The translations under genes were made by a program, and so were the position numbers. Shown piece after piece: positions 1 through 7,645 of a stretch of DNA of 13,349 nt. The DNA is taken from assembly GCA_965651595.1 (NCBI GenBank), contig CBFGTA010000061.1:1-13349 (forward strand). The letters are read 5' to 3'. How positions within the stretch are numbered: position 1 is the first letter of the stretch; every line of letters begins with the position of its first letter. The notes under the pieces are model-generated. The model worked only from the letters and a program-made list of their open reading frames with translations, did not search any database and was not told where the DNA came from. The stretch comes from CBFGTA01 sp965651595. Lineage in GTDB: Bacteria; Actinomycetota; Actinomycetes; S36-B12; UBA10799.

Positions 1-791
1 TTCGTGACAGTCACGTCGCCGCCGGTCATGGCCGCTGCAACGGCCCACGTACCCGCCACGATGCGGTCGGGGACGGTCGTGTGGGTGGTCGGGTGCAACG
101 AATCGACACCTGTCACCGACAGGGTGGCCGTACCCACACCCTCAATGTCGGCTCCCATCGCTACCAGCATGTGGCAGAGGTCCTGGATCTCAGGTTCTCT
201 CGGCGCGTTGTCGATGACGGTGGTTCCCTTGCCGAGGACAGCCGCCATCACTAGGTTCTCGGTCGCTCCCACGCTCGGGAAGTCCAGCCAGATTTGGGCA
301 CCTTGGGTGCGGTCGCGCGCAACCGCGTAGAGGTAGCCGTGTTCGTTGTGAACGTCAACACCGAGCCGATTGAGTCCGGCGATGTGCAAGTCGAGGCCGC
401 GGGAGCCGATCGCATCGCCACCCGGAAGAGCGACCTCGGCTTGCCCGCATCGAGCGACCAATGGACCCAACACACAGATGGATGCGCGCATCCGCCGTAC
501 CAGGTCGTAGTCGGCTTGATGGTGCAGCACCTCAGGGACGTCAATCTTCAAGATTCCAGAAGTCGCGTCATGATCAACGCTGCACCCCAACCGCCGCAGT
601 AACTCGCTCATGACCTCGACATCCAAGATGTCGGGCACTTCAGCAATTGTCGTGGTCCCCGGGGCCAAGAGAGCCGCAGCCATCAGTTTCAAGACGCTGT
701 TCTTGGCACCATGCACTCGAACATCGCCAACGAGTCGATTGCCACCTGCGACCGTGAAGACCTCCACGGTGCCAGGATAGTCTGCCGTCAT
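1..791 (-). CDS. murA: UDP-N-acetylglucosamine 1-carboxyvinyltransferase MurA (N-terminal part, cut by window edge)
   Basis: MurA transfers enolpyruvate from PEP to UDP-GlcNAc, the first committed step of peptidoglycan synthesis in the cytoplasm. I translated the minus strand from ATG 791: 263 codons stay open to the edge, about 60% of the ~420-residue family length, so the C-terminus is missing. Visible family motifs are GAKNS at residues 28-32 (substrate-binding Lys30/Asn31), MRAS 101-104, and the active-site loop LPGGDAIGSR at 122-131. In that loop the usual catalytic Cys is Asp126 (codon at 414-416), as known in Mycobacterium tuberculosis MurA. ATG 791 has a GAGGTG ribosome site just upstream. 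An in-frame GTG at 767 would align better with the short N-termini of many MurA proteins but has no clear ribosome site. MurA next to a cobalamin adenosyltransferase and atpC is the mycobacterial arrangement. Confidence 0.96.
   Translation of the reverse strand, partial: MTADYPGTVEVFTVAGGNRLVGDVRVHGAKNSVLKLMAAALLAPGTTTIAEVPDILDVEVMSELLRRLGCSVDHDATSGILKIDVPEVLHHQADYDLVRRMRASICVLGPLVARCGQAEVALPGGDAIGSRGLDLHIAGLNRLGVDVHNEHGYLYAVARDRTQGAQIWLDFPSVGATENLVMAAVLGKGTTVIDNAPREPEIQDLCHMLVAMGADIEGVGTATLSVTGVDSLHPTTHTTVPDRIVAGTWAVAAAMTGGDVTVT
778..783 (+). promoter_or_regulatory. Candidate -10 element for cobO (leaderless)
   Basis: TAGTCT fits the TANNNT pattern and ends six bases before the cobO ATG at 790, the spacing expected if transcription starts at or next to the start codon. 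A weak -35-like GTGAAG lies 18 bp upstream. There is no well-placed ribosome site before cobO (the AGGA at 774-777 is 12 bases away), which fits a leaderless mRNA. The element lies inside the murA coding sequence. Confidence 0.3.
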
Positions 792-1410
792 GGTTCACCT
801 CACTCGCATCTATACCCGAACAGGCGACGACGGAACCACTGCCCTGGGCGATTTCTCTAGAACCAGTAAGACCGATCCTCGTCTCGTCGCCTACGCAGAC
901 GTCGACGAAACCAACGCGTGCATCGGCGTGTCGCGAGCCACTGCTGGCATCAGCCCTGTCACTGATGAACTACTCGCGCGTGTCCAGAACGAACTCTTCG
1001 ACGTCGGGGCTGACTTGTGCACCCCGCTACAGACCTCCGACGGTGGGGCCGACGAACAGCGACCACGTCCAGTGGCACTGCGCATCTCTTCCGACTACGT
1101 AGATCGCCTCGAACGTGCATGCGACACCTTCAACGAGTCCCTTGACCCGCTGCACAGCTTCGTCCTGCCCGGCGGGACTCCGGCCGCCGCCAGTCTGCAT
1201 GTCGCCCGAACTGTCGCGCGTCGCGCAGAACGATCAACCTGGTGGGCGTTGCAGGAGTATCCCGACGGTGTCAACCCACTGACGGCGCGCTATCTCAACC
1301 GCCTCTCGGACTTGTTGTTCATTGTGAGCCGTTACGAGAACCGGACCGTCGGGGACGTGCTGTGGGAGCCGGGCGGCACCCGAGACACTGGGACGAACAG
1401 CGAGACTTAG
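790..1410 (+). CDS. cobO: PduO-type ATP:cob(I)alamin adenosyltransferase
   Basis: The enzyme transfers the 5'-deoxyadenosyl group of ATP to cob(I)alamin, giving the coenzyme B12 used by enzymes such as methylmalonyl-CoA mutase. The 206-residue protein has the PduO family order: the ATP-binding N-terminus YTRTGDDGTT at 8-17, a SRTSKTD segment at 23-29, the FVLPGGTPAA loop at 124-133 with the Arg/Glu-rich helix RTVARRAER at 140-148, and NRLSDLLFIVSRYEN at 170-184. The start is fixed because MVHLTRIYTRTGDD matches the family N-terminus from its first residues. It is not the unrelated CobA/BtuR fold, although actinobacterial annotations often use the symbol cobO (or pduO) for it. It converges on atpC and diverges from murA with overlapping start codons. 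The C-terminus after residue 195 is a short polar tail. Confidence 0.93.
   Translation: MVHLTRIYTRTGDDGTTALGDFSRTSKTDPRLVAYADVDETNACIGVSRATAGISPVTDELLARVQNELFDVGADLCTPLQTSDGGADEQRPRPVALRISSDYVDRLERACDTFNESLDPLHSFVLPGGTPAAASLHVARTVARRAERSTWWALQEYPDGVNPLTARYLNRLSDLLFIVSRYENRTVGDVLWEPGGTRDTGTNSET
796..801 (-). promoter_or_regulatory. Ribosome binding site of murA
   Basis: The minus strand reads GAGGTG followed by four bases (AACC) and the ATG at 791. It supports ATG 791 over GTG 767 as the murA start. The site lies inside the first codons of the divergent cobO gene. Confidence 0.55.
808..814 (-). promoter_or_regulatory. Candidate -10 element for murA, inside cobO
   Basis: On the minus strand TATAGAT lies about 17 bases upstream of the murA ATG and matches a sigma-70/SigA -10 box well. 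No good -35 hexamer is visible at 16-18 bp. A start site 6-7 bases downstream would leave a very short leader that still includes the GAGGTG site. This is inferred from sequence only. Confidence 0.35.
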
Positions 1411-1413
1411 AAC

Positions 1414-1450
1414 GGGTCCCACGCGTGGTGCCAGTGGCGCTAGTGGGCCC
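1414..1450. terminator. Possible hairpin between convergent cobO and atpC
   Basis: The 69-bp convergent gap holds GGGTCCCAC (1414-1422) facing GTGGGCCC (1443-1450), which can form an eight-pair stem with one bulged T and a long loop. There is no T-tract on either side, so it would be a non-canonical, perhaps bidirectional, terminator. Its position after both stop codons is the main argument. The pairing is imperfect and the loop is long. Confidence 0.3.
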
Positions 1451-1479
1451 GCACCGACCGGTGACGGGTGAGTAATCGC

Positions 1480-1872
1480 CTACTTGCCAGCTTTGTCGAG
1501 CACCAGTAGCCGGGTCTGAGCGCGAGCGATTGCGTGTTCCTTGTCTTCGCTCTCCTCGCTTGCCTCAGCCTCAGCAAGGAGTGCTTCGGCCTGAGCGCGG
1601 TCAATATTCTCAGCGAGCTCGGCTGATTCCGCCAGTATGATCACTTCGTTGTTGTCCACGACGACGAATCCGGTATGGGCGGCTAAGAAGTGTTCGTCTT
1701 CTCCTGACTGCCGGATCAAGACCGGCCCATCCTTCAGGATGGCCATAACCGGCGAGTGTCCAGGCAAGATCCCAATCGATCCGACCGGCGTCTCGAAGGC
1801 CACGAAAATCGCCTCCCCTGACCAGACCGCCTTGTCGGTAGCGACCACGTTGACTGTGAGGGTGCCTGCCAT
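1480..1872 (-). CDS. atpC: ATP synthase F1 epsilon subunit
   Basis: Epsilon forms part of the F1 central stalk with gamma, couples rotation to the c-ring and can inhibit ATP hydrolysis. The 130-residue protein has the N-terminal beta-sandwich with the signature GSIGILPGHSP at 31-41, followed by a two-helix Ala/Glu-rich C-terminal domain (about 85-128). Both domains are present, so it is full length. Start ATG 1872 lies one base after the atpD stop codon (TGA C ATG), which implies translational coupling; no strong ribosome site is visible. It is the last gene of the atp operon and converges with cobO. Confidence 0.95.
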   Translation of the reverse strand: MAGTLTVNVVATDKAVWSGEAIFVAFETPVGSIGILPGHSPVMAILKDGPVLIRQSGEDEHFLAAHTGFVVVDNNEVIILAESAELAENIDRAQAEALLAEAEASEESEDKEHAIARAQTRLLVLDKAGK

Positions 1873-1873
1873 G

Positions 1874-3319
1874 TCACTCGGCCAGCTTCTTGGCGTTCCG
1901 CTCCAGGTCTTCGATACCGCCGCACATGAAGAACGCCTGCTCCGGCAAGTGGTCGTACTCGCCGTCGCACAATGCCTTGAACGCTGCGACAGATTCTTGA
2001 ACTGGGACGAAAGATCCGGGCTGGCCAGTGAACGCTTCGGCCACGAACATGTTCTGGCTCAAGAACCGTTCGATCCGACGGGCACGACCAACAATGATCT
2101 TGTCCTCTTCGGACAGTTCATCGATACCCAGAAGCGCAATGATGTTCTCAAGATCCTTGTACCGCTGCAGACTCTGCTGAGTCCGAGTCGCCACAGAGTA
2201 GTGCTCGTCTCCGACATACTGAGCATCGAGAATCCTGGAGCTCGAATCCAGAGGGTCGACAGCCGGGTAAATACCCTTCTCCGAGATTGGTCGCGATAGC
2301 ACGGTCTTGGCGTCGAGGTGGGCGAAGGTGGTGGCCGGAGCGGGGTCGGTCAAGTCGTCGGCAGGCACGTAGATGGCCTGCAGACTCGTGATCGAGTGTC
2401 CGCGGGTCGAAGTGATGCGCTCTTGGAGCAGGCCCATCTCGTCGGCCAGGGTGGGCTGGTAGCCCACTGCCGAAGGCATGCGTCCGAGCAGGGTCGACAC
2501 CTCGGAACCCGCCTGGGTGAAACGGAAGATGTTGTCGATGAACAGGAGCACGTCCTGCTTCTGGGCATCCCGGAAGTACTCTGCCATGGTCAAAGCGGTG
2601 AGGGCAACACGCAAACGCGTCCCCGGCGGCTCGTCCATCTGACCGAACACCAGAGCGGTTTTGTTGATGACGCCGGATTCGGTCATCTCCAAGAAGAGGT
2701 CGTTACCTTCACGGGTCCGTTCACCAACGCCAGCAAACACCGACACGCCACCGAAGTTCTCAGCGACACGATAGATCATCTCCTGGATAAGGACCGTCTT
2801 GCCTACGCCAGCCCCGCCGAACAAACCGATCTTGCCACCCTTTACGTACGGGGTGAGGAGGTCGATAACCTTGATGCCCGTCTCGAACACCTCAGTCTTG
2901 GCTTCGAGCTGGTCGAACGGTGGAGGTTGGCGATGAATCGGCCAGCGTTCGTTGATCTCTAAGGACGCGGCATCAACATCGAGCGGAACGCCGAGGGTGT
3001 TCCAGACGTGGCCCTTCGTGACATCACCAACGGGCACACTGATAGGCGAGCCACTGTCGACGACTTCCGCTCCACGGACGAGTCCATCGGTCGGTTGCAT
3101 CGAGATGGCGCGCACCATGTTGTCACCGATATGCTGAGCCACTTCCAGCGTCAGTGTTCGGGCTCCTTGGTCGCCAGCACTGTCGCCCAAGTTGACCTGA
3201 GTGGTCAGGGCGTTGAACAGTTCCGGCATCGCCTCAGCGGGGAACTCCACGTCAACCACGGGGCCTGTCACCCGGGCGACGCGTCCGACCCTCACGTTTG
3301 TGTCAACTGTCGCAGTCAT
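1874..3319 (-). CDS. atpD: ATP synthase F1 beta subunit (catalytic)
   Basis: Beta carries the catalytic nucleotide sites of F1 and makes ATP from ADP and phosphate. The 481-residue sequence is very strongly conserved. The Walker A loop GGAGVGKT is at 168-175, GERTREGNDL at 199-208 includes the catalytic Glu204, LLFIDNIFRFTQAGSE at 258-273 is the Walker B region, and DELSEED, the lever that meets gamma, is at 400-406. The length is usual for the family. Start ATG 3319 follows the atpG stop by 15 bases; a GGGAG ribosome site (3330-3334) directly adjoins that stop codon. No odd residues seen. Confidence 0.98.
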   Translation of the reverse strand: MTATVDTNVRVGRVARVTGPVVDVEFPAEAMPELFNALTTQVNLGDSAGDQGARTLTLEVAQHIGDNMVRAISMQPTDGLVRGAEVVDSGSPISVPVGDVTKGHVWNTLGVPLDVDAASLEINERWPIHRQPPPFDQLEAKTEVFETGIKVIDLLTPYVKGGKIGLFGGAGVGKTVLIQEMIYRVAENFGGVSVFAGVGERTREGNDLFLEMTESGVINKTALVFGQMDEPPGTRLRVALTALTMAEYFRDAQKQDVLLFIDNIFRFTQAGSEVSTLLGRMPSAVGYQPTLADEMGLLQERITSTRGHSITSLQAIYVPADDLTDPAPATTFAHLDAKTVLSRPISEKGIYPAVDPLDSSSRILDAQYVGDEHYSVATRTQQSLQRYKDLENIIALLGIDELSEEDKIIVGRARRIERFLSQNMFVAEAFTGQPGSFVPVQESVAAFKALCDGEYDHLPEQAFFMCGGIEDLERNAKKLAE

Positions 3320-3334
3320 GCGGTCATTACTCCC

Positions 3335-4264
3335 TTACTCGGCGGAGGCCAGAGCGTCGGCACCACCGACGATCTCGCTGATTTCCTGGGTGATCTCGGC
3401 CTGACGGGCCTGGTTGGCTTGACGGGTAAACTTCTTGATCAAATCTTCGGCATTGTCGGTCGCCGACTTCATGGCACGCTGGCGGGCTGCATGCTCAGAG
3501 GCCGCTGACTCTAATAGTGCAATGTGAACGAGGTGTTCAATGTACTTGGGCAAGAGTGCGTCGAGGGTCTCCTCGGCACCAGGTTCGAAGTCATAGAGCG
3601 GCCAGGTTGCACTGCCGCCTTTCTCTTCTCCACCACTGATGGACGATTCTGACACCACAACTTCTTCCACAACTTCCAGAGGAACCACATTCAGGACGCG
3701 AGGCTCCTGGCTGACTCGGTTGAGGAATTTTGTGTAGACAATGTGGATTTCGTCGACACCACCATCTTCGACAGGGAGCAGGAACCGCTCCAGTAAGGCG
3801 CGAGCAATCGTCTTCGCATCGTCGTACTGTGGCTTGTCCGTGATGCCCGTCCACGAGTCAGCGACTGGGCGATCACGGAAACTGTAATAGGCGATTCCCT
3901 TTCGCCCCACCACGTAAGGGACAACCTCGAGGCCCCTGTCGCGCAGGTTCGCCGTGAGCATCTCTGACTCTTTGATGGCATTAGCTGTGTACGCGCCCGC
4001 GAGTCCTCGATCGGCCGTGACAACTAGCACCGCCGCTCGCTGTGGGTTCTCAGCAGATGTCAGCAGAGGGTGCGTGACCTGGGCATGTGAAGCTGCCAAG
4101 GTCAGCGCAGTCTGCAGGGCTTGGGCATAAGGTCCCGTCGCCTTGACTGCTGCTTGTGCCTTGACGATACGCGAGGATGCAATCAACTCCATGGCCTTGG
4201 TGATCTTTTTTGTGGCCTGAGTGTCCTTGATCTTCTGGCGGTAAATCCGCAGCTGCGCGCCCAT
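3335..4264 (-). CDS. atpG: ATP synthase F1 gamma subunit
   Basis: Gamma is the rotating central shaft inside the alpha3beta3 ring. The 309-residue protein opens with the coiled-coil helix MGAQLRIYRQKIKDT..KITKAMELIASS and closes with the partner helix around residues 245-305 (AALL-type segment ending ITQEISEIVGGADAL). The Rossmann-like middle has TADRGLAGAY at 83-92. A Gly/Glu/Ser-rich stretch at about 205-220 (SESSISGGEEKGG) looks like a flexible surface loop. Start ATG 4264 has an AGGGAT site upstream and lies 19 bases after the atpA stop. Confidence 0.96.
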   Translation of the reverse strand: MGAQLRIYRQKIKDTQATKKITKAMELIASSRIVKAQAAVKATGPYAQALQTALTLAASHAQVTHPLLTSAENPQRAAVLVVTADRGLAGAYTANAIKESEMLTANLRDRGLEVVPYVVGRKGIAYYSFRDRPVADSWTGITDKPQYDDAKTIARALLERFLLPVEDGGVDEIHIVYTKFLNRVSQEPRVLNVVPLEVVEEVVVSESSISGGEEKGGSATWPLYDFEPGAEETLDALLPKYIEHLVHIALLESAASEHAARQRAMKSATDNAEDLIKKFTRQANQARQAEITQEISEIVGGADALASAE

Positions 4265-4283
4265 AGTCCGTTATCCCTAGCCG

Positions 4284-5921
4284 CTACTTGCCGCGCACTC
4301 GACGAGTCACTTTGCCATGTTCGATTTCTTCCTCCGGCAAAGCGTCAACACGCGAGTCGCGAACCAACGGAGTCCCGTCAGAAGTGGTGAAAGTTCGCTT
4401 GAAGGCTTCGAGTGCGGCCTGCAGGACAGCGACGGTGTCGTCGCTGAGCTCACGTGTGTCGTGGATGGTCTCGAGAACCCCGGCTTTCTCTCGACTCAAG
4501 TAGTCGAGGAAGTCTGCTTCAAACCGGCGAATATCCTCGACCGGGACATCATCAAGGCCACCAGTCGTGCCGGTCCAGACGGCCACTGCTTCGCGTTCCA
4601 TCGAGTACGGAGCGAACTGCGGCTGCTTGAGCAGTTCGACCAGGCGCGCCCCTCGCTCTAGCGCCGCCTTGGACGCCTTGTCCAAGTCGGATCCGAAGGC
4701 AGCGAAGGCTTCGAGTTCACGGTACTGCGCGAGGTCAAGACGCAAGCCGCCAGCAACCTTGCGGATCGCCTTGGGTTGGGCAGCCCCACCCACACGGGAG
4801 ACCGAAATGCCGACGTTGATAGCGGGCCGCACCCCGGAGTTGAACAGATCGCTCTCCAGGAAGCACTGGCCGTCAGTAATGGAGATGACGTTAGTCGGGA
4901 TATACGCCGACACGTCGTTGGCTTTAGTTTCAATGATGGGCAGGCCCGTCATCGAACCAGCGCCCATCTCGTCGGACAGCTTCGCACAACGCTCGAGCAG
5001 CCGCGAGTGCAAGTAGAAAACGTCGCCTGGGTAAGCCTCACGACCGGGGGGACGACGCAAGAGCAGCGAAACCGCGCGATAAGCCTCGGCCTGCTTGCTG
5101 AGATCATCGAAGACAATCAGTACGTGCTGACCGTTGTACATCCAGTGCTGCCCGATTGCAGAACCTGTATACGGCGCTAGGTACTTGAAGCCAGCATTGT
5201 CAGACGCTGGAGAGGCTACGATGGTCGTGTACTCGAGGGCACCGTGTTCGGCTAGCGCCCCGCGGACCGAAGCGATGGTGGAGCCCTTCTGGCCAATCGC
5301 AACATAGATGCACTTGACCTGCTTCTTCGGATCTCCACTGTCCCAGTTCTTCTTCTGGTTCAGGATGGTGTCGAGGGCCAGAGCAGTCTTACCGGTCTGG
5401 CGGTCGCCGATGATCAGCTGTCGCTGACCACGACCAATGGCGGTCATGGCGTCGACTGCTTTGAGACCTGTCAGCAGAGGTTCGCTCACTGGCTGACGCT
5501 CGACCACCGTCGGTGCTTGCAGTTCGAGCGCGCGTTCTCCTTCATACTCGATCGGGCCAAGCCCGTCGATGGGATTGCCGAGCGGATCGACGACTCGACC
5601 CAAGTAGCCGTCCCCGACTCCGACCGACAGAACCTTGCCTGTGCGGCGAACCGTCTGGCCTTCTTCGATATGGGAGTAGTCTCCGAGCAGCACACACCCG
5701 ATCTGCCGCACATCAAGGTTCAGGGCCAGTCCGAGAAGACCACCTTCAAATTCGAGCAGTTCATTGGTCATTGCTGAGTGCAGGCCCTCTACACGCGCAA
5801 TGCCGTCACCTGTCTCGATGACTCGTCCGACCTCTTCGCGCACGTTCTCTGGGGCGAACGACGCCACGTTCTGTTCGATGGCTCCACGGATTTCATCCGG
5901 TGAGATCGTCAGCTCCGCCAT
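4284..5921 (-). CDS. atpA: ATP synthase F1 alpha subunit
   Basis: Alpha alternates with beta in the F1 head and holds the non-catalytic nucleotide sites plus the arginine finger. The protein has 545 residues. The P-loop GDRQTGKT is at 172-179, the Walker B region LIVFDDLSKQAEAYR at 268-282, and VSRVGG at 374-379 carries the arginine finger Arg376. After the helical C-terminal domain there is a tail from about residue 511 to 545 that is acidic and then basic, ending RRVRGK. This extends beyond the ~502-513-residue length of E. coli or Bacillus alpha and resembles the actinobacterial/mycobacterial C-terminal extension. Start ATG 5921 has an AGAGATGAG-like ribosome site. Confidence 0.98.
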   Translation of the reverse strand: MAELTISPDEIRGAIEQNVASFAPENVREEVGRVIETGDGIARVEGLHSAMTNELLEFEGGLLGLALNLDVRQIGCVLLGDYSHIEEGQTVRRTGKVLSVGVGDGYLGRVVDPLGNPIDGLGPIEYEGERALELQAPTVVERQPVSEPLLTGLKAVDAMTAIGRGQRQLIIGDRQTGKTALALDTILNQKKNWDSGDPKKQVKCIYVAIGQKGSTIASVRGALAEHGALEYTTIVASPASDNAGFKYLAPYTGSAIGQHWMYNGQHVLIVFDDLSKQAEAYRAVSLLLRRPPGREAYPGDVFYLHSRLLERCAKLSDEMGAGSMTGLPIIETKANDVSAYIPTNVISITDGQCFLESDLFNSGVRPAINVGISVSRVGGAAQPKAIRKVAGGLRLDLAQYRELEAFAAFGSDLDKASKAALERGARLVELLKQPQFAPYSMEREAVAVWTGTTGGLDDVPVEDIRRFEADFLDYLSREKAGVLETIHDTRELSDDTVAVLQAALEAFKRTFTTSDGTPLVRDSRVDALPEEEIEHGKVTRRVRGK

Positions 5922-6004
5922 GGCTCATCTCTTTCGTCGATTGGCACTTGTGTGCGTGGGTTTTCTTGGTCTGTGAGTGATATGTAGTTGTGAGTTCGCG
6001 TGAA
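5922..6004 (-). other. atpH-atpA spacer (longest gap inside the atp block)
   Basis: This 83-bp stretch is the widest gap within the atp genes. It contains the atpA ribosome site next to the ATG and a small perfect hairpin AGTTC-GCGT-GAACT at 5993-6006 that overlaps the atpH stop codon. The minus strand is otherwise A/C-rich. I see no convincing -35/-10 pair and no T-tract. It could tune expression of the F1 genes relative to the Fo genes, but that is inference. Confidence 0.3.
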
Positions 6005-6823
6005 CTAGTGACTCAGCCGGCGCCTAGCCTGTTCGAGCTTGCTAGCTGCCGTACCGTCGATGACTTCGTCGCCGATCCTGACTTCGATCCCGCCAATCAC
6101 ATCGGGGTCGACATTGACGTTGAGTTCCACGGATCTACCGTGGATGCGCGCGAGCGCTCCAGCCAGGCGTTCTTCTTGAGACGCCGACAACTCAATTGCT
6201 GAGGTCACGTCCGCCACCACGCGGCCCCTACGAGCCGCTGCAAGCTCTGACAGCCGGTTCACGGCGGTCTGAATCCTGCGCCCGCGAAGGCTTTCTGCCA
6301 CGTGGGCGAGTACGGCAGTGGTTTCGGGAGCGGCCTGAGCATCCAGCAGACTGTGAACGATTCCTGCCTTGGCAGTGCCAGCGGTTGCCGGGTTCGTCAA
6401 CGCCATCTGCAAGTCAGCGTTGGCATCTATCGCCCGCGCGAACCGGAAGAGTTCTTCCTCGACAGTATCAATCCGCCCAGAGGCTTCGGCAGCCATGAAC
6501 GTGAGGATTACCCCGGACTCCTCGACTGCGTCAACCATGTCTGAGTCGCTCGACCACCGACTCGTTGCCACGAGTTCGAGAAGCTCCACCGCCAAAGGAG
6601 AGACCCGGTGAGAAAACAGTGCGTCGATCGTCTGACGCTTAGAGTCAGCCGAAATCGCCGGATCCGCCAGAGTTGCGCGCAAGATCCGTTCCCGTTCGAG
6701 GACGTTCGTCACTTCGAGCAATTGCTCGCCCGCGACAGAAAACGCCTCGGCAGCACCCGCATCGTAGCGCGCGTTGAGCGTGCTGACGAGGTTCTGTTGG
6801 GCAACTCGACTCGCGCCTAACAC
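6005..6823 (-). CDS. atpH: ATP synthase F1 delta subunit
   Basis: Delta joins the top of F1 to the b-subunit stator. The 272-residue protein is about 90 residues longer than E. coli delta (~177), which is normal for Actinobacteria. It starts with an ~100-residue segment before the region with ALFSHRVSPLAVELLELV, then has the typical delta C-terminus with RRGRVVADVTSAIELS and a final IGGIEVRIGDEVIDGTA segment. There is no fused b-type membrane helix, unlike the b-delta fusion of Mycobacterium. The GTG start at 6823 follows the atpF stop with no gap (TAG GTG), and GAGGTGG six bases upstream is the ribosome site, so translation is probably coupled to atpF. Confidence 0.94.
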   Translation of the reverse strand: MLGASRVAQQNLVSTLNARYDAGAAEAFSVAGEQLLEVTNVLERERILRATLADPAISADSKRQTIDALFSHRVSPLAVELLELVATSRWSSDSDMVDAVEESGVILTFMAAEASGRIDTVEEELFRFARAIDANADLQMALTNPATAGTAKAGIVHSLLDAQAAPETTAVLAHVAESLRGRRIQTAVNRLSELAAARRGRVVADVTSAIELSASQEERLAGALARIHGRSVELNVNVDPDVIGGIEVRIGDEVIDGTAASKLEQARRRLSH

Positions 6824-7384
6824 CTAGACCACCTCGGGCTTAGCTGCCGCGGCTTGTTCGAGTTCGTCGATGAACGAGTCCACAACCGAGCGAGCCTTCT
6901 CCGGATCGATGAGTTCGGAACCGACAATCTTGGCCGCGATGTCGGTGGCTAGCTCGCCGACCGAATGTCGCAGATCCTCCATTGCGCGGTTCTTCTCTGC
7001 CTCGATCTGGGCTTGGGCCGATGCGGTGACTTGGGCGGCAGCTGCCTGGGCCTCCGAACGCGCAGCTTCGATGATCTGCGCCTTCTCGGCTTGGGCGGCC
7101 GCACGAATTTCGCCAGCCTCCTCCCGAGCCTTGCGAAGCTCATCTTGGTAGTCGGCCATCAACTTGGCCGACTCCGCCTGCGCCTTCTCTGCGGCTCGTA
7201 GTCCGCCCTCAATGGCTTGTTCGCGTTCCTCAAGTGCAGTGCGGATCTTGGGCAACAACATCTTGCCCAAGACACCGAATACGATGAGGAAAGCGACGAG
7301 GCCAAAGATGACCTCACCAATCGGCACAGCAAGGATGCTGAACTCCTCTGCGCCTTCTGCCGCTGCTGCCAGCAGTTCCGTCAT
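6824..7384 (-). CDS. atpF: ATP synthase Fo b subunit
   Basis: Subunit b is the peripheral stalk that holds alpha3beta3 against rotation. The 186-residue protein has one N-terminal membrane helix (about 20-40, PIGEVIFGLVAFLIVFGVLG), then a long, highly charged Ala/Glu/Lys/Arg coiled coil (about 48-155), and a C-terminal delta-binding part (DIAAKIVGSELID and onward). Start ATG 7384 has a GGAG site seven bases upstream. Only one b gene is present here. It follows atpE by 33 bases and abuts atpH. Confidence 0.95.
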   Translation of the reverse strand: MTELLAAAAEGAEEFSILAVPIGEVIFGLVAFLIVFGVLGKMLLPKIRTALEEREQAIEGGLRAAEKAQAESAKLMADYQDELRKAREEAGEIRAAAQAEKAQIIEAARSEAQAAAAQVTASAQAQIEAEKNRAMEDLRHSVGELATDIAAKIVGSELIDPEKARSVVDSFIDELEQAAAAKPEVV

Positions 7385-7417
7385 GTCACGCTCCGGTGGT
7401 AGGAGTTGGGTCGGCGT

Positions 7418-7645
7418 TTAGCTGAATACGAACGGTGCGATGAAGCCCAACAGCGCGAGTGCTTCAGCAAGCGCGAAACCGATGAACATGTTCTGGCGAA
7501 TAACACCGTAGGCCTCGGGCTGGCGAGCGATCGCCTGTACACCGTTACCGAAAATGAGGCCGATGCCGATGCCTGGCCCAATGGCCGCTAGACCGTAGCC
7601 GACTGCACCGAGATTGCCTGAGACTTCTGCAATGACGTCAAGCAT
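7418..7645 (-). CDS. atpE: ATP synthase Fo c subunit (proteolipid ring)
   Basis: The c subunit forms the proton-driven rotor ring. It has 75 residues in two membrane helices joined by the polar loop RQPE (41-44). Helix 1 has the glycine motif GPGIGIGLIFGNG (23-35), and helix 2 has the ion-carrying Glu61 in FALAEALALLGF. Glu61 is followed by Ala rather than Ser/Thr, and helix 1 lacks the Gln of sodium-type rings, so protons are the likely ion. I chose ATG 7645 because MLDVIAEVSGNLG starts like the family and AGAAGGAA lies five bases upstream. A longer in-frame reading up to 7786 runs into atpB and is not credible. Confidence 0.96.
   Translation of the reverse strand: MLDVIAEVSGNLGAVGYGLAAIGPGIGIGLIFGNGVQAIARQPEAYGVIRQNMFIGFALAEALALLGFIAPFVFS

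Noticed and set aside
1637..2299. A 220-codon open frame on the plus strand opposite atpC and atpD
   Set aside because: It is antisense to two highly conserved genes, shows no recognisable domain, and its composition follows the codon pattern of the opposite strand.
2318..2962. A 214-codon plus-strand open frame opposite atpD
   Set aside because: Shadow of atpD; rich in His, Arg and Gly as expected for the antisense of a GC-rich gene, with no ribosome site or family match.
7418..7645. Sodium-dependent c-ring
   Set aside because: The residue after Glu61 is Ala and the helix-1 Gln of sodium-type rings is missing, so a proton-type ring is more likely.
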